From Hyphomicrobiales bacterium (GTDB lineage Bacteria > Pseudomonadota > Alphaproteobacteria > Rhizobiales > Devosiaceae): a stretch of 64,000 nt of DNA. Both the position numbers and the translations under genes were made by a program. Under the pieces are notes generated by a model that was not told where the DNA came from, did no database searches, and saw only the letters and a program-made list of their open reading frames with translations. This document shows positions 34,864 through 44,532 of the stretch, piece after piece. Every line of letters begins with the position of its first letter. Within the stretch, counting starts at the first letter, position 1. Location: the NCBI GenBank assembly GCA_027487555.1, contig JAIYDI010000029.1, forward strand, positions 186,001 through 250,000, given 5' to 3'.

Positions 34864-36891
34864 GTGGCAACCCGCATCGGCGTCGATATCGGCGGCACGT
34901 TCACCGATCTCGTCTACTATGTCGAAGAAACCGGCGAGACCTTCGAAGGCAAGGTGCCCACGGTGCCGCATGCGCCCGAAGAGGGCGTCGTGCATGCCGT
35001 CAAGGCACATGTGCCGCCCGAGGTGATCGAGAATGCAGCGTTCTTTCTGCATGGCACGACCGTTGGGCTCAACGCGCTGCTCGAGCGCCGTGGCTCGGTT
35101 GTCGGCCTCATCACTACCGAGGGCTTCCGTGATGTGCTCGAAATCCGTCGCGGTGACCGGGCGGAAATGTACAACCTGTTCTGGAAACAGCCGGAGCCGC
35201 TGGTGCCGCGCCACCGCCGCATCGGCGTGCCCGAGCGTGTCATGGCGACGGGCGAAGTCTACAAGCCGCTCGACGAAGACGCGGTGCGCGCGGCGCTGAA
35301 GCTGCAGGTCGCAGACAATGTCGACGCCATCGCCGTCTGCCTGCTCAACGCCTTTGCCAACCCGGCGCATGAATTGCGCATCGAGGCCATTCTCCGCGAA
35401 GAGGGCTATGCGGGCGGCATATCGCTAAGTCACCGGATTTCCGGCGAGTTTCGCGAGTACGAGCGCACCTCCACCACGGTGATCGACGCTTTCGTGCGCG
35501 GCCGCATGGCCAACTATCTGCAGCGGCTCGATGGACGGTTGCGCGAGCTTGGCTTCAAGGGCGCATCACTGATCACACGCTCTGGCTCGGGCTCGATGAC
35601 GTTCGCCGAGGCTGAGGCGCGGCCGTTCGAGACCATCATGTCGGGCCCGGTTGGCGGCGCCCATGGGGCATCCGAACTGGCCCAGGACCTCGGCATCGAC
35701 GCGCTGATCACGGCGGACGTCGGCGGTACCAGCTTCGATACCGCGCTGGTGCTGCATGGCGCGCCGCAGGTGCTTTACGAAGGGTCGATCGATGGCATGC
35801 CTGTGCAGACGCCGTGGGTGGATGTGCGTTCGATCGGCGCCGGTGGCGGTTCGATCGCGCATGTCGATCTGGGCGGGCTGATGCGCGTCGGTCCGCAATC
35901 GGCGGGTGCCGTGCCCGGGCCCGCGGCCTATCGCAAGGGTGGCACTGAGCCCACCATGACCGATGCTGCGCTCTATCTCGGCATGCTCGGGCCCGGCCGG
36001 CTCGCGTCCGGGATCGAACTCGATGTGGCGGCGGCGGAAGCGGCGCTGAAGCGCGTTGGCGAGAAGCTCGGGCAGGACGTCGAGGCGACCGCCATCGGGG
36101 TCATGCGTATCGCGGCTGCCGCCATGGGCGGAGCCATGCGCGAGGTGACGGTGGAGCAGGGGCTCGACCCGCGTGGCATGGTGCTGCTCCCGTTCGGTGG
36201 CGCTGGTCCGCTCATGGCAGCGCTGCTCGCCGACGAACTGCGCATGAACACAATCGTCGTGCCGCCCTTTGCCGGCAATTTCTCCGCCTGGGGCCTGCTT
36301 GGCGCCGACATGGTGCAGTCCTCCGCGCGGACCCGCGTGATGGATCTCGATGAGGCCGGTCTTGTCGCTTCTGGAGGCATCCTGGCGCAGTTGTTCAGCG
36401 AGATTTCGAGCCGAACCGATGCCCGCACCGATGGGGTGAAGAGCGCGAAGCTGGACCTGCGCTACAAGGGGCAGGAGCACACGCTTTCCGTAGATGTGCC
36501 GCTCGATGGCAAAGGCGCTTTCGCGCTTTCGGCCGAACAGGTGGCGGAACTGTTCATCGCTGCCTATCTCACCACCTTCGGCAGCCGCCTGCCGGCCAAG
36601 GTCGAGATCGTCGCGACGCGCGCAACATATCGCGTGCATCTGCCAAAGCGGCAGCAGAAGCATATCGTTACAACGGGTACGGGTACGGGTGCGGTGACCG
36701 AGACCATCAGCGCGTGGAGCTTCCTCAACAAGCGCCGCATGAGCTTTGACATCGTCGCACGCGAGGCGATCGGCACCGAACTGCGCGGCCCTGCCATCGT
36801 CACCGAAGCCACCTCCACCCTCTATGTGGATGACGGCTGGGTCGTCAGTAATGGCGGCCACGGCGAACTCGTCCTCAAGCGAAAGGTATGA
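34864..36891 (+). CDS. hyuA: Hydantoinase/oxoprolinase subunit A (HyuA), second copy
   Basis: This 675-aa protein has the same architecture as the first HyuA: GVDIGGTFTDLVYYVEE at the N terminus, FFLHGTTVGLNALLERRG, GFRDVLEIRRGDRAEMYNLFWKQPEPLVPRH, then TADVGGTSFDTALVL in the second domain. A GTG at 34864 with CAGGAGG upstream is the best start. Near the C terminus (residues about 604-611) a short repeat GTGTGTGAV arises from a GGGTAC-type DNA repeat and looks like a flexible insert. The two HyuA copies are clearly homologous but diverged throughout. Confidence 0.9.
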   Translation: MATRIGVDIGGTFTDLVYYVEETGETFEGKVPTVPHAPEEGVVHAVKAHVPPEVIENAAFFLHGTTVGLNALLERRGSVVGLITTEGFRDVLEIRRGDRAEMYNLFWKQPEPLVPRHRRIGVPERVMATGEVYKPLDEDAVRAALKLQVADNVDAIAVCLLNAFANPAHELRIEAILREEGYAGGISLSHRISGEFREYERTSTTVIDAFVRGRMANYLQRLDGRLRELGFKGASLITRSGSGSMTFAEAEARPFETIMSGPVGGAHGASELAQDLGIDALITADVGGTSFDTALVLHGAPQVLYEGSIDGMPVQTPWVDVRSIGAGGGSIAHVDLGGLMRVGPQSAGAVPGPAAYRKGGTEPTMTDAALYLGMLGPGRLASGIELDVAAAEAALKRVGEKLGQDVEATAIGVMRIAAAAMGGAMREVTVEQGLDPRGMVLLPFGGAGPLMAALLADELRMNTIVVPPFAGNFSAWGLLGADMVQSSARTRVMDLDEAGLVASGGILAQLFSEISSRTDARTDGVKSAKLDLRYKGQEHTLSVDVPLDGKGAFALSAEQVAELFIAAYLTTFGSRLPAKVEIVATRATYRVHLPKRQQKHIVTTGTGTGAVTETISAWSFLNKRRMSFDIVAREAIGTELRGPAIVTEATSTLYVDDGWVVSNGGHGELVLKRKV

Positions 36892-38615
36892 ATGCCATGC
36901 TCAAGCACGATATCGTCGTCCACAAGGCAGGCAAGGCCAGCGCTGGCCCCGTCGCTGATGCCGACCCGATCACCACCGAGGTGGTGCGGCACGCGCTCAA
37001 CTCCGCTGCCAACCAGATGAAGCGGGCGTTGGTGCGCACGGCGTTCTCGCCGGTGATCTACGAAGTGCTGGATTTTGCCGTCGCAATCTATGACCGCGAC
37101 TTGCGGCTTCTCGCGCAGGCGCCGTCGCTGCCGATGTTCATGGGTACCCTCAACTTCTGCGTCGACGAGGCGGTGAAGGCCGTCGGCGGGGTCGACAATC
37201 TCCATGACGGCGACATCATCATCTATAACTGGCCCTACGGCACAGGCTCGCATCCGCAGGATCTGGCGGTTGTCATGCCGGCCTTCTCGAAGGGCGAACT
37301 CATCGGCTATTCCTGCATCAAGGGGCACTGGCTCGATATCGCCGGCAAGGACCCGTACTGCACCGATACGGTCGACGTGTACCAGGAAGGCACGATCTAT
37401 CCGGGCGTCAAGATCGTCAGCCGCGGTGTGATGAATGACGAAATCTACCGTATCATCCTTGCCAATTCGCGCGTGCCGAAGATGATCGCCGGCGATCTCA
37501 ACGCCGAGATCGTCGGAGTGCGCACCGGCAATGCCGCTTTCATCGAAGTCGTCGAGCGCTTCGGGCTCGAGGAGTTCACCAAGGCGGTCGAGCAGATGTT
37601 CGACCATGGCGAGCGCGTCGTGCGCTCGTATTTCGAGAAGATCCCCGATGGCCGCTATGTCGGGCAGGGCATGATGGACGACAACGGCATCGAGGGGAAG
37701 CTGATCCCTTTCGAAGTCGTCGTCGAGGTGTCCGGCGGCAATGTGCGGCTGGATTTTTCCAACTCGCCCGACCAGCAGGTGGGGCCGGTGAACTGCCCGG
37801 TGCCGTCGACCATTTCAACCAGTCGCGTCGCCATTTCCATGCTTGCCGGCATGGGCGAGGCGCCGAACGAAGGGCATTTCCGCGCGATCGAAGTGGTGAC
37901 CCGGCCGGGCACCATGTTCCACCCGCTGCCGCCCGCGCCGTGCTTCCTCTATGGCTGGCCCGCGCTGCAGGCAATCGAGGTGGTGTACAACGCCATCTCC
38001 AAGGCGGTGCCGACGGCCGTGCCGGCAATGAGCGGCGGCTGCATCGCATCGCTGGTGCATTGGGGTACGCGCGAAGCCACGGGTGAGCCCTGGGCCGATG
38101 GCGCGCCGCATCCGGTCGGGCAGGGCGCGTGGAAGGGCGGCGATGGCGGCACCATGCTGCATATCGCTGAATCCGCCACGCGTTTCTCGCCGGTCGAAGT
38201 GTGGGAATCGCGCAACCCGTGGGTCGTGGAGAAAATGGAACTTGCGACCGATTCCTGCGGTCCGGGCGAGTATCGCGGCGGTCCGGGCGTCGATTTCCAC
38301 TTCCGCATGCTTGAGGACACCTATGTGACGACCGCGGTCGAGCGGACCAAGACGCCGCCGTGGGGGCTCGAAGGCGGAGGTACCGGCCGGCCGAATGGTG
38401 CAGCAGTCATTACGCCCACAGGCGAGGTGATCGACAAGCCGAAGGCCACCCGACTATCGGCGCAGAAAGGCGGCCTCATCCGGCTCAATACTGGCGGCGG
38501 CGGTGGATATGGGGACCCGAAGCTCAGGTCGGTGGAAGCCGTGCAGAAAGACTTGAAGGCCGGCTACATCACCGAGGCTTTCGCGCGGGCACACTATCCG
38601 CAGGCATTCGAGTAG
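36888..38615 (+). CDS. hyuB: Hydantoinase/oxoprolinase subunit B (HyuB), second copy
   Basis: This 575-aa subunit B shows DPITTEVVRHALNSAANQMKRALVRTAFSPVIYE, IIYNWPYGTGSHPQDLAVVMPAF, SCIKGHWLDIAGKD and DSCGPGEYRGGPGVDFHF. Its ATG overlaps the HyuA stop, indicating coupled translation. It terminates the operon and is followed within 4 bp by a hairpin. It resembles the N-methylhydantoinase/acetone-carboxylase-like subunit B group, but the substrate is not given by the sequence. Confidence 0.9.
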   Translation: MNAMLKHDIVVHKAGKASAGPVADADPITTEVVRHALNSAANQMKRALVRTAFSPVIYEVLDFAVAIYDRDLRLLAQAPSLPMFMGTLNFCVDEAVKAVGGVDNLHDGDIIIYNWPYGTGSHPQDLAVVMPAFSKGELIGYSCIKGHWLDIAGKDPYCTDTVDVYQEGTIYPGVKIVSRGVMNDEIYRIILANSRVPKMIAGDLNAEIVGVRTGNAAFIEVVERFGLEEFTKAVEQMFDHGERVVRSYFEKIPDGRYVGQGMMDDNGIEGKLIPFEVVVEVSGGNVRLDFSNSPDQQVGPVNCPVPSTISTSRVAISMLAGMGEAPNEGHFRAIEVVTRPGTMFHPLPPAPCFLYGWPALQAIEVVYNAISKAVPTAVPAMSGGCIASLVHWGTREATGEPWADGAPHPVGQGAWKGGDGGTMLHIAESATRFSPVEVWESRNPWVVEKMELATDSCGPGEYRGGPGVDFHFRMLEDTYVTTAVERTKTPPWGLEGGGTGRPNGAAVITPTGEVIDKPKATRLSAQKGGLIRLNTGGGGGYGDPKLRSVEAVQKDLKAGYITEAFARAHYPQAFE

Positions 38616-38618
38616 ATC

Positions 38619-38640
38619 GGGGCCGCCTGCGAGCGGCCCC
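38619..38640. terminator. Hairpin between the Hyu operon and the convergent hydrolase gene
   Basis: GGGGCCGC (38619-38626) and GCGGCCCC (38633-38640) form a perfect 8-bp stem with a 6-base loop, 3 bp after the HyuB stop. There is no strong T tract on either strand. It probably works as a shared terminator or stabiliser for the convergent genes. Confidence 0.55.
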
Positions 38641-38647
38641 GCCTTGA

Positions 38648-39577
38648 TCAGCTGTTCAACATCAGTTGGTAGCCCGCCGGAACGTGGCGGAAACCGTTGC
38701 CGGCAGCTTCGACAAAGCCAAGCGCTGGGAAGGGCAGGTGGTAGCCGATGAAGGGCACCTTGTCGGTGGCGAGCATGCCAAGCACCTTGCGCCGGGTAGC
38801 GGCTGCCGCCGGTTTATCGGCGTCGAAACGCACCTCCCAATCGGGGTTGGCGAGCGACCACACAGCGTGGTTGGCAAGATCCGCCGTGACGACAACGCGC
38901 TGGCCTGCGCTTTCGATGTTGTAGACGAAGTGCCCGGGCGTATGCCCGAATGCCGACATGGCCGTGACGCCAGAGACGGCCGCGCCACCATCGTCGAGGA
39001 AGGTGAAACGATCGGCGATGGGACGTATCACCTTGTCGTAATTCTCGTTTCCGGCGCCCGCCCAGTGATTGTTTTCGATCGCACCGGTCACATATCGCGC
39101 GTTCGGATACGTTAGCGCGCCCTCGTTGAGCAGGCCGCCGATATGGTCACCATGCATGTGGGTGATGACGACCACGTCGACCTGCTCGGCGCTGTAGCCG
39201 GCTGCGGTCAGCGCCGCCAGCGTGCCGGCTGCCGAGATCCCAGCGTCAAACAACACCAGTTCCTTCCCTGTGTTCACAAGGGTCGGGGTGAAAAAATTCT
39301 GCGATCGGTTTGCCGGTATAAACGCAGCAGCCGAGGCGGCGGCGAACTCTTCCGGTGTGACGTTGAGCCCGAAGGTCTTTTGCGGCTCCTCGTTGACACT
39401 GGTGCCGGCCTGCAGTGCCGTGATCTCGAATTCACCAAGCTTGAAACGGTAATGGATCGGGGTCGATGCGCCTTTCATTTCGGCAGCGGCCTGTGCCCGA
39501 GTTGTTCCCAACGCGCTGGCGATGGGCAGGACCGCGCCCATCATCAGGGTCGCGCGGCGTGAAAGCTGAAAAGGCAT
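38648..39577 (-). CDS. Exported metallo-beta-lactamase-fold hydrolase
   Basis: This 309-aa metallohydrolase has a Tat-like signal peptide (LSRRATLMMGAVLPIASALG...AQA). The zinc motif HMHGDHIGG is clear (about residue 143), with further ligands in SAFGHTPGHFVYN, VVTADLANHAVW and the late FIGYHLPFPALG. This pattern is common to lactonases, arylsulfatase-like and other MBL-fold hydrolases. It stands alone on the minus strand; the ATG at 39577 is preceded by GGAGGA. A quorum-signal lactonase role is possible but not shown. Confidence 0.85.
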   Translation of the reverse strand: MPFQLSRRATLMMGAVLPIASALGTTRAQAAAEMKGASTPIHYRFKLGEFEITALQAGTSVNEEPQKTFGLNVTPEEFAAASAAAFIPANRSQNFFTPTLVNTGKELVLFDAGISAAGTLAALTAAGYSAEQVDVVVITHMHGDHIGGLLNEGALTYPNARYVTGAIENNHWAGAGNENYDKVIRPIADRFTFLDDGGAAVSGVTAMSAFGHTPGHFVYNIESAGQRVVVTADLANHAVWSLANPDWEVRFDADKPAAAATRRKVLGMLATDKVPFIGYHLPFPALGFVEAAGNGFRHVPAGYQLMLNS

Positions 39578-39728
39578 GTCGTCCTCCATTGCATAACGTC
39601 CTTTACAAATACGCTGAGGCGTAGACGATGGCCCATCACGCCGCGATCACAGTCCGGTGGGCGGAGGAACCTGCGTACAGTTGTATCCTATGCTTCAATC
39701 GGCGCGGACAGGCGGCTAAGCTTGGATG

Positions 39729-40184
39729 ATGACTGCGCCCCGAATCCTCATCGATGCCGATGCTTGCCCGGTGAAGGAAGAGGTCACCCGGGTCGGCTCG
39801 CGCCATGGCATCGAGATGGTCTTCGTAGCGAATTCGGGCCTCAGACCATCGCGCGATCCGCTGATCCGTAACGTCTTGGTGCCGCCAGGCGCCGACGTCG
39901 CCGACGACTGGATCGCGGATGCTGCTCTCGCCTCCGACGTCGTCATCACCGCCGATATCCCCCTCGCCAGCCGCGCACTCGCCAAGTGCGCGACGGTACT
40001 TGGGCCCACCGGCCGGCCGTTCACCGAGGCCTCAATCGGCATGGCGCTCGCCATGCGCGAGCTGAACCAGCACCTGAGGGAAACCGGTGAAAGCCGCGGG
40101 CTCAATGCCGGTTTCACTGCCAAGGACCGCAGCCGGTTCCTGCAGGCGCTCGATGAAGCCGTGGTGCGGCTGAAGCGGGGTTAG
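39729..40184 (+). CDS. YaiI/YqxD-family (UPF0178) protein
   Basis: This 151-aa cytoplasmic protein matches the UPF0178 family by its start [15 protein letters not shown], the central [27 protein letters not shown] and the end segment [22 protein letters not shown]. The fold has a conserved Asp-rich pocket (DADACPV) that suggests a nuclease-like or PIN-type metal site. Cellular role is unknown. It may start at ATG 39726 or 39729. It stands between two minus-strand groups and overlaps the end of the MaoC gene by 4 bp. Confidence 0.88.
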   Translation: MTAPRILIDADACPVKEEVTRVGSRHGIEMVFVANSGLRPSRDPLIRNVLVPPGADVADDWIADAALASDVVITADIPLASRALAKCATVLGPTGRPFTEASIGMALAMRELNQHLRETGESRGLNAGFTAKDRSRFLQALDEAVVRLKRG

Positions 40185-40624
40185 CCCCGCCGCTGCGCCA
40201 GATAGACATGGTCGCAGGCGAGCACGGTTTCGCCGCGCTGGTTGATGACCCGCACCTCTTCGATGATGCGGCCATAGTGCGGACGCTTCGGGTCTGGCTC
40301 CAACCCCGAGATGGTGAGTTCGGTGTGGATGGTGTCGCCGATGAAGACCGGTTTGGGGAAGCGCAGCCGCTCGAACCCGTAAGTGAAAGCGAGCGGATTG
40401 ATCTCGCTTGCCGTAAGCCCGATGCCGATGGCGAAGGTCATGGTGCCATGGGCGATGCGCTGGCCGAACTCGGTATTCTTCATGAACTCGGCGTCCATGT
40501 GATGCGGGAAGAAATCCCCCGTATGGCCCGCATGCACGACGAAATCGGTTTCGGTGATGGTGCGGCCCGAGGTTTTTCGCACCTCGCCCAACTGGTAGTC
40601 CTCGAAGTGGCGGGGCCGCTCCAT
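40181..40624 (-). CDS. MaoC-family dehydratase/hydratase
   Basis: This 147-aa hot-dog-fold protein belongs to the MaoC/R-specific enoyl-CoA hydratase family. The catalytic region is [14 protein letters not shown], with the Asp-His pair, followed by [15 protein letters not shown]. It likely adds water to, or removes it from, an acyl-CoA. It is the last gene of the minus-strand IclR cluster, and its start overlaps the stop of the binding-protein-like gene, so it is part of the acyl-CoA module. Another MaoC-type gene lies three genes upstream. Confidence 0.85.
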   Translation of the reverse strand: MERPRHFEDYQLGEVRKTSGRTITETDFVVHAGHTGDFFPHHMDAEFMKNTEFGQRIAHGTMTFAIGIGLTASEINPLAFTYGFERLRFPKPVFIGDTIHTELTISGLEPDPKRPHYGRIIEEVRVINQRGETVLACDHVYLAQRRG

Positions 40625-41739
40625 CAGAAGCTCTCCTCGTAGAGGCGATCGAGATCGGCGACGATCGCCGCGGGCGGCTCACCCGAACGCAGGCCGGCAT
40701 TGATCCGCTTGCTCGCCTTGTCCTGGAACGCCATGTAGCCGTGATGGCGCGGGCGGACATAGGCGCGCTCGAGCGTCAAGCGCGTGTCGCGGTAGAAACC
40801 GTGGACCGGTGCGTTGACCGCCTCCGACTCCCAGCTTGAGGCGTGGCCGGGCTGCCCGCCCGATTGCGCATAAAGCGAGGCCTGCACCGCTTCGGACGAA
40901 ACCCAATAGGCGTAGTCCATGGCCGCCGCGACATTCTTCGAGAATGCCGAAACGGCAATGCCGGTACCGCCCAGCGCGGAGCCGCGATGATCGGCAACCG
41001 GGATGTTGCCGAATTGCAGCCGTTTGGTGCGGAAGCCGTCGCGGGCATAGCTGACATAGCCATAGCCGAGCGGCATCAGGGCGAGGTCGCCGCTATCGGC
41101 TGCGAGCAGTTCCGAGGCCGCAATCGGGTCCATATCGAAGCATTTGGCGTCGATATGCGCTGTCACCGCGGCCAGCATTTCCAGCGCTTCAGCGCCGACC
41201 TTCGGATCGACGAAGCGACCGCGCTCGGTGTTGCACGGCGCGCCGAGGCTGGCGGTGAGGGTGAAGAAGCTCATCAGGCTGTGCGGCGGCAGCAGCGGCA
41301 GTACCACCTTTCCATCCACGGCCAGCGCCACCACTTCGCCCCACGACTTCGGCGGCGTCGCGAGCCGATCCGGACGCCAGCCCATCACTTGCGCAGCGGC
41401 ATCAATGGGGAAAGCCCATTGGTGGCCAGCATAATTGTAGCTCTCGTAGGACCGGCCAACCGTGCCCTTGGCGATGACGGCGCGGTCAGCATCACGGCCC
41501 GGCACATCGAGCGCGGCGAGGCAGTTCTGCGCGGTGACTTCGCCCACATGCGGATGGTCGATGACGATCAGGTCGTAGCGGCGTGCCAGGTCCTGCACCG
41601 GATAGGCCTCGAAGTCCTGAAGGCTGCGTTTCTCCCAGGTGATCTCCACTCCGCTGCGCTTCAGCCATTCGGCCGCGGTGGCGACCATGGGATCGTAGCC
41701 GCGTGGGTGGCTCCAGGTCATGCCGAGCAGTTTCGTCAC
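40624..41739 (-). CDS. Family-1 binding-protein-like protein without signal peptide
   Basis: The 371-aa protein has the two-lobed fold of ABC family-1 binding proteins ([67 protein letters not shown]). However, its start ([17 protein letters not shown]) has no signal peptide, and the ATG lies inside the stop region of the upstream CaiB-type gene (overlap). It appears to be cytoplasmic. It might bind or deliver a CoA-linked substrate or act as a sensor; this is inference. No permease gene is next to it. A start in another frame that would add a signal peptide is not visible. Confidence 0.8.
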   Translation of the reverse strand: MTKLLGMTWSHPRGYDPMVATAAEWLKRSGVEITWEKRSLQDFEAYPVQDLARRYDLIVIDHPHVGEVTAQNCLAALDVPGRDADRAVIAKGTVGRSYESYNYAGHQWAFPIDAAAQVMGWRPDRLATPPKSWGEVVALAVDGKVVLPLLPPHSLMSFFTLTASLGAPCNTERGRFVDPKVGAEALEMLAAVTAHIDAKCFDMDPIAASELLAADSGDLALMPLGYGYVSYARDGFRTKRLQFGNIPVADHRGSALGGTGIAVSAFSKNVAAAMDYAYWVSSEAVQASLYAQSGGQPGHASSWESEAVNAPVHGFYRDTRLTLERAYVRPRHHGYMAFQDKASKRINAGLRSGEPPAAIVADLDRLYEESF

Positions 41740-42896
41740 AGCCCGAACTCCTTGCGGATACTGTCGCTGTGCTCGCCGATCAGCGGCGCCGCACGGTTGG
41801 TGGAGGGGCGTACGCCATTGATGCGGAGCGGCGCGCGCGTCGTGCGAATGGTGACATCGTCATCGCGCGTCACGGTCTGCAGCATGTCTAGCGCCTTGAA
41901 GCCTTCGCTCGCCACCAGTTCATCCCAGGTCAGCACTTTGGCGCACCATATGTCCGCCGGCTCGAGGATGGCGAGCCAATGCGCTGTGGATTTGCCTGAT
42001 ACATGGGCCGCGATTATGCGCTTGATGGTGTCGCGCTCGGAGAACCAGCTTTTCGGCTTGTCGCTATAGGCGCCGAGTTCGCTGAGGCCGAACAGATCGG
42101 CGAGCTTGCCGATCGGGGTCATGGCGATGGCGAGCCAACCATCCGCCGTCTGGTAGACGCCATAGGGTGCCGAGAGATAGGCATGCGCGGAGCGGAATTC
42201 TGAGCGTCGCGGCAGGCGCTGGCCATCGTTGAGATATGCAGTCAGCGCCTCGAACTGGAAATCGACCAGCGCCTCGAGGAGGCTCGTTTCCACATGCGCG
42301 CCATGGCCGGAAATGCCGCGCCGCACGAGGCTCGCGAGTATGCCCTGGCACGCCGCCGCGCCCGCGAGCATATCGGCAACCGCGAGCCCGAAGGGCACCG
42401 GGCCCTGTCCGTCGTCGCCATTGAGCCACATCAGCCCGGCGCGCGCCTGTGCCAGCAAGTCCTGTCCCGGCCGCTCGACCCACGGCCCTTCGAGGCCATA
42501 GCCGGTAATCGAGGCATAGACGATGCGCGGGTTGAGCGCGCTCACCGCCTTGTAGTCGAGCCCGAGCCGCTCGATGACGCCGGGCCGGAAATTCTGCAGC
42601 ACCACATCGGCCTTGGTCAGCAGTTTCCTCAGCGCGGCGAGGTCGCTCGGGTTCTTCAGGTCGAGCGCGAGACTTTCCTTGGACCGGTTGATCGCGTGGA
42701 AGTTGGTGGAATCGCCACCGATCTCGGTATCCGTCAGGTATAGGCGTCGGCTCAAATCGCCGCCATCCGGCCGCTCGATCTTGATGACGCGCGCGCCCAG
42801 ATCCTGCAATCGCAGCGACGCGTAGGGGCCGGACAGGAACTGGCAGAGATCGATGACGATGAGGCCGGAAAGCGGCAGTTCTGGTTCTTCGGACAT
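41736..42896 (-). CDS. CaiB/BaiF family CoA-transferase
   Basis: This 386-aa protein belongs to the class III CoA-transferases, which move CoA between carboxylic acids via an aspartyl intermediate. It opens with LPLSGLIVIDLCQFLSGPYASLRLQDLGARVIKIERPDGGDLSR. The conserved Asp is likely in RPGQDLLAQARAGLMWLNG (about residue 144), followed by LAVADMLAGAAACQGILASLVRR. In this context it could activate a sugar-derived keto or unsaturated acid. It overlaps the upstream MaoC gene by one base and its neighbour downstream by 4 bases. Confidence 0.9.
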   Translation of the reverse strand: MSEEPELPLSGLIVIDLCQFLSGPYASLRLQDLGARVIKIERPDGGDLSRRLYLTDTEIGGDSTNFHAINRSKESLALDLKNPSDLAALRKLLTKADVVLQNFRPGVIERLGLDYKAVSALNPRIVYASITGYGLEGPWVERPGQDLLAQARAGLMWLNGDDGQGPVPFGLAVADMLAGAAACQGILASLVRRGISGHGAHVETSLLEALVDFQFEALTAYLNDGQRLPRRSEFRSAHAYLSAPYGVYQTADGWLAIAMTPIGKLADLFGLSELGAYSDKPKSWFSERDTIKRIIAAHVSGKSTAHWLAILEPADIWCAKVLTWDELVASEGFKALDMLQTVTRDDDVTIRTTRAPLRINGVRPSTNRAAPLIGEHSDSIRKEFGL

Positions 42897-43456
42897 CAGG
42901 CTTTCTCGGTCTTCCCCACCCAGTCGGCTGGGTTCCTGTATTTCACGGTCTGCAGGTGCTCGCAGTAGAGCACCAGTTCGCCTTCGCCCTTGAACACCTC
43001 GTAGCTCGCCCGGATCAGGCCGAGCCCGGCATATTTCGGCCGTTTCTCAAGGTTGGTGCGAATGGTGTAGATGGTGTCGCCGATGAACGTCGGCTTGATG
43101 AAGCGCAGCTTGTCGTAGCCATAGCTGAAGGCGTTGATGCAGTTGGTGGCGACGAGCCCCAGCCCCGCCGAAAACACGAAGGCACCGGCGACGAGCCGCT
43201 TGCCGAACTGGCCTTCGCTGGTGGCGAATATGTCATCGGCCACATAGGGATGCATGTCGGTGACGAGCGCGTTGAATTGCATCGACTCGCCCTCGGATAT
43301 CGTGCGTCGCAGCGAGCGGATTTTGTGCCCCACCTCGAAATCCTCGTAGAACCAGTTCTCGGCATTCCACACCGGCAGGCGGGCATGGTCCTCGGGCATG
43401 GTCTTCGGATGAGTGGAATGCACGCCGACGGTGGGCGCGAAGGGCGTGTCGCTCAT
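42896..43456 (-). CDS. MaoC-family hydratase (mesaconyl-CoA hydratase-like)
   Basis: This 186-aa hot-dog-fold protein begins with a leader and then [30 protein letters not shown], followed by the family core [14 protein letters not shown] and [22 protein letters not shown]. The catalytic Asp-His region ([11 protein letters not shown]) is less canonical than in the other MaoC copy. Length and order fit the mesaconyl-CoA hydratase type. It overlaps both neighbours, so it is a tightly coupled part of the CoA module. Confidence 0.82.
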   Translation of the reverse strand: MSDTPFAPTVGVHSTHPKTMPEDHARLPVWNAENWFYEDFEVGHKIRSLRRTISEGESMQFNALVTDMHPYVADDIFATSEGQFGKRLVAGAFVFSAGLGLVATNCINAFSYGYDKLRFIKPTFIGDTIYTIRTNLEKRPKYAGLGLIRASYEVFKGEGELVLYCEHLQTVKYRNPADWVGKTEKA

Positions 43457-44532
43457 GGCGAGGTCCTTACCGGTGTCGCTGGACGTGCGGCGGACTCAAA
43501 GGCTGCCTCGGCCAGCGCCATGGTGTGCCAAGCATCTTCGACAGACGTGATGAGCCTGTCGTCCTCGCCGGCAGCAAAGCGCTGCAGATTGCTCATTGTG
43601 CCAATGAAGGCATGCGGGAACCACCTGCCCGTAAGCGGCACCTCTTTCCAATCGCCGCCCATGCGGGTGATCCAGAGTTCATCCGGCTCGCCTTCGGGAT
43701 AGTTGAGCAGCAGCCCGAGCTTGACCATCGCCGCGCCCTCGGTGCCCTCGAAGCGGAAGCTCGCATCCTGAAATTTCCGGCCGAAATCATGGTTGTGGTT
43801 GATCGAGAAGGTGACGCGCTGGTCGGCCGCGTAGTCGAGGATCGCGGTGGTGCGGGTCTGCGCGAGGTCGGTCGAGGGGTGGCCGAGGGTGCGCGCGTGC
43901 ACGCCCACCGGGTTGCCGAGCACGGCGCGGAGCGTATCGAGGTAGTGGATCGAGTGCACGGCGATTTCGACACGCGGCATGCCCTTAAGGAACGGGAACA
44001 GGTGCCAGGGTGTCACGAGGTTGAGATGCACCTCGACATCGACCAGCCGGCCGAGCCAGCCGCGCTCGAGCGCGTCAGCCACCGCCAGCATCATCGGCGA
44101 GAAGCGGAGCTGGAAGTTCACCGCGGCCTTCAGGCTCTTCTGCCGCGCGAGGTGCAAAATCGCTGTTGCTTCGGCGAGGTCGCGGCCCATCGGCTTCTGA
44201 AGCAGCACCGCAGCGCCATCCGGCAGCCTGGGCAGCACATCGAGATGCGCGCCGGGCGGCAAAGCGAGGTCGTAGACCGCGCCCGGGACCGCAATTGCTT
44301 CTTCCAGTGTCGCAAAGGCCTGCGTGTCCCAGCGCCCTGCGACCAACTGCGCTCGGGCCGCATCGAGATCGTAGACGCCTGCAACCGGCAGACCTGCCAG
44401 CCTATAGGCCGGCAAATGGGCATCGTTGATGATGCCACCCGCCCCGATGATCACGATCGGGCGCGGCGCATGCGGCGCCGGCCAACTCTGGCGGAGCGCC
44501 ATCACATCGATGGGGACGGGCTCAGTCGACAT
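43453..44532 (-). CDS. Gfo/Idh/MocA-family oxidoreductase
   Basis: This dehydrogenase of about 359 aa has the NAD(P) fold starting at [23 protein letters not shown], the EKP-type motif as [13 protein letters not shown] and the C-terminal sheet domain ([43 protein letters not shown]). It likely oxidises a sugar to a lactone. I chose the ATG at 44532 (MSTEPVPID); the longer track ORF overlaps the mutarotase gene in another frame. It overlaps the mutarotase end by 11 bp. This position, between mutarotase and CoA module, fits the second step of deoxy-sugar oxidation. Confidence 0.85.
   Translation of the reverse strand: MSTEPVPIDVMALRQSWPAPHAPRPIVIIGAGGIINDAHLPAYRLAGLPVAGVYDLDAARAQLVAGRWDTQAFATLEEAIAVPGAVYDLALPPGAHLDVLPRLPDGAAVLLQKPMGRDLAEATAILHLARQKSLKAAVNFQLRFSPMMLAVADALERGWLGRLVDVEVHLNLVTPWHLFPFLKGMPRVEIAVHSIHYLDTLRAVLGNPVGVHARTLGHPSTDLAQTRTTAILDYAADQRVTFSINHNHDFGRKFQDASFRFEGTEGAAMVKLGLLLNYPEGEPDELWITRMGGDWKEVPLTGRWFPHAFIGTMSNLQRFAAGEDDRLITSVEDAWHTMALAEAAFESAARPATPVRTSP

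Noticed and set aside
36674-36693. Short GGGTAC-type repeat as a possible phase-variable tract
   Set aside because: Only about three copies exist and the unit is six bases long, so gain or loss keeps the frame. It is more likely a small flexible insert in HyuA.
35566-36861. 431-aa minus-strand ORF
   Set aside because: It lies opposite the second HyuA gene and shows no family features.
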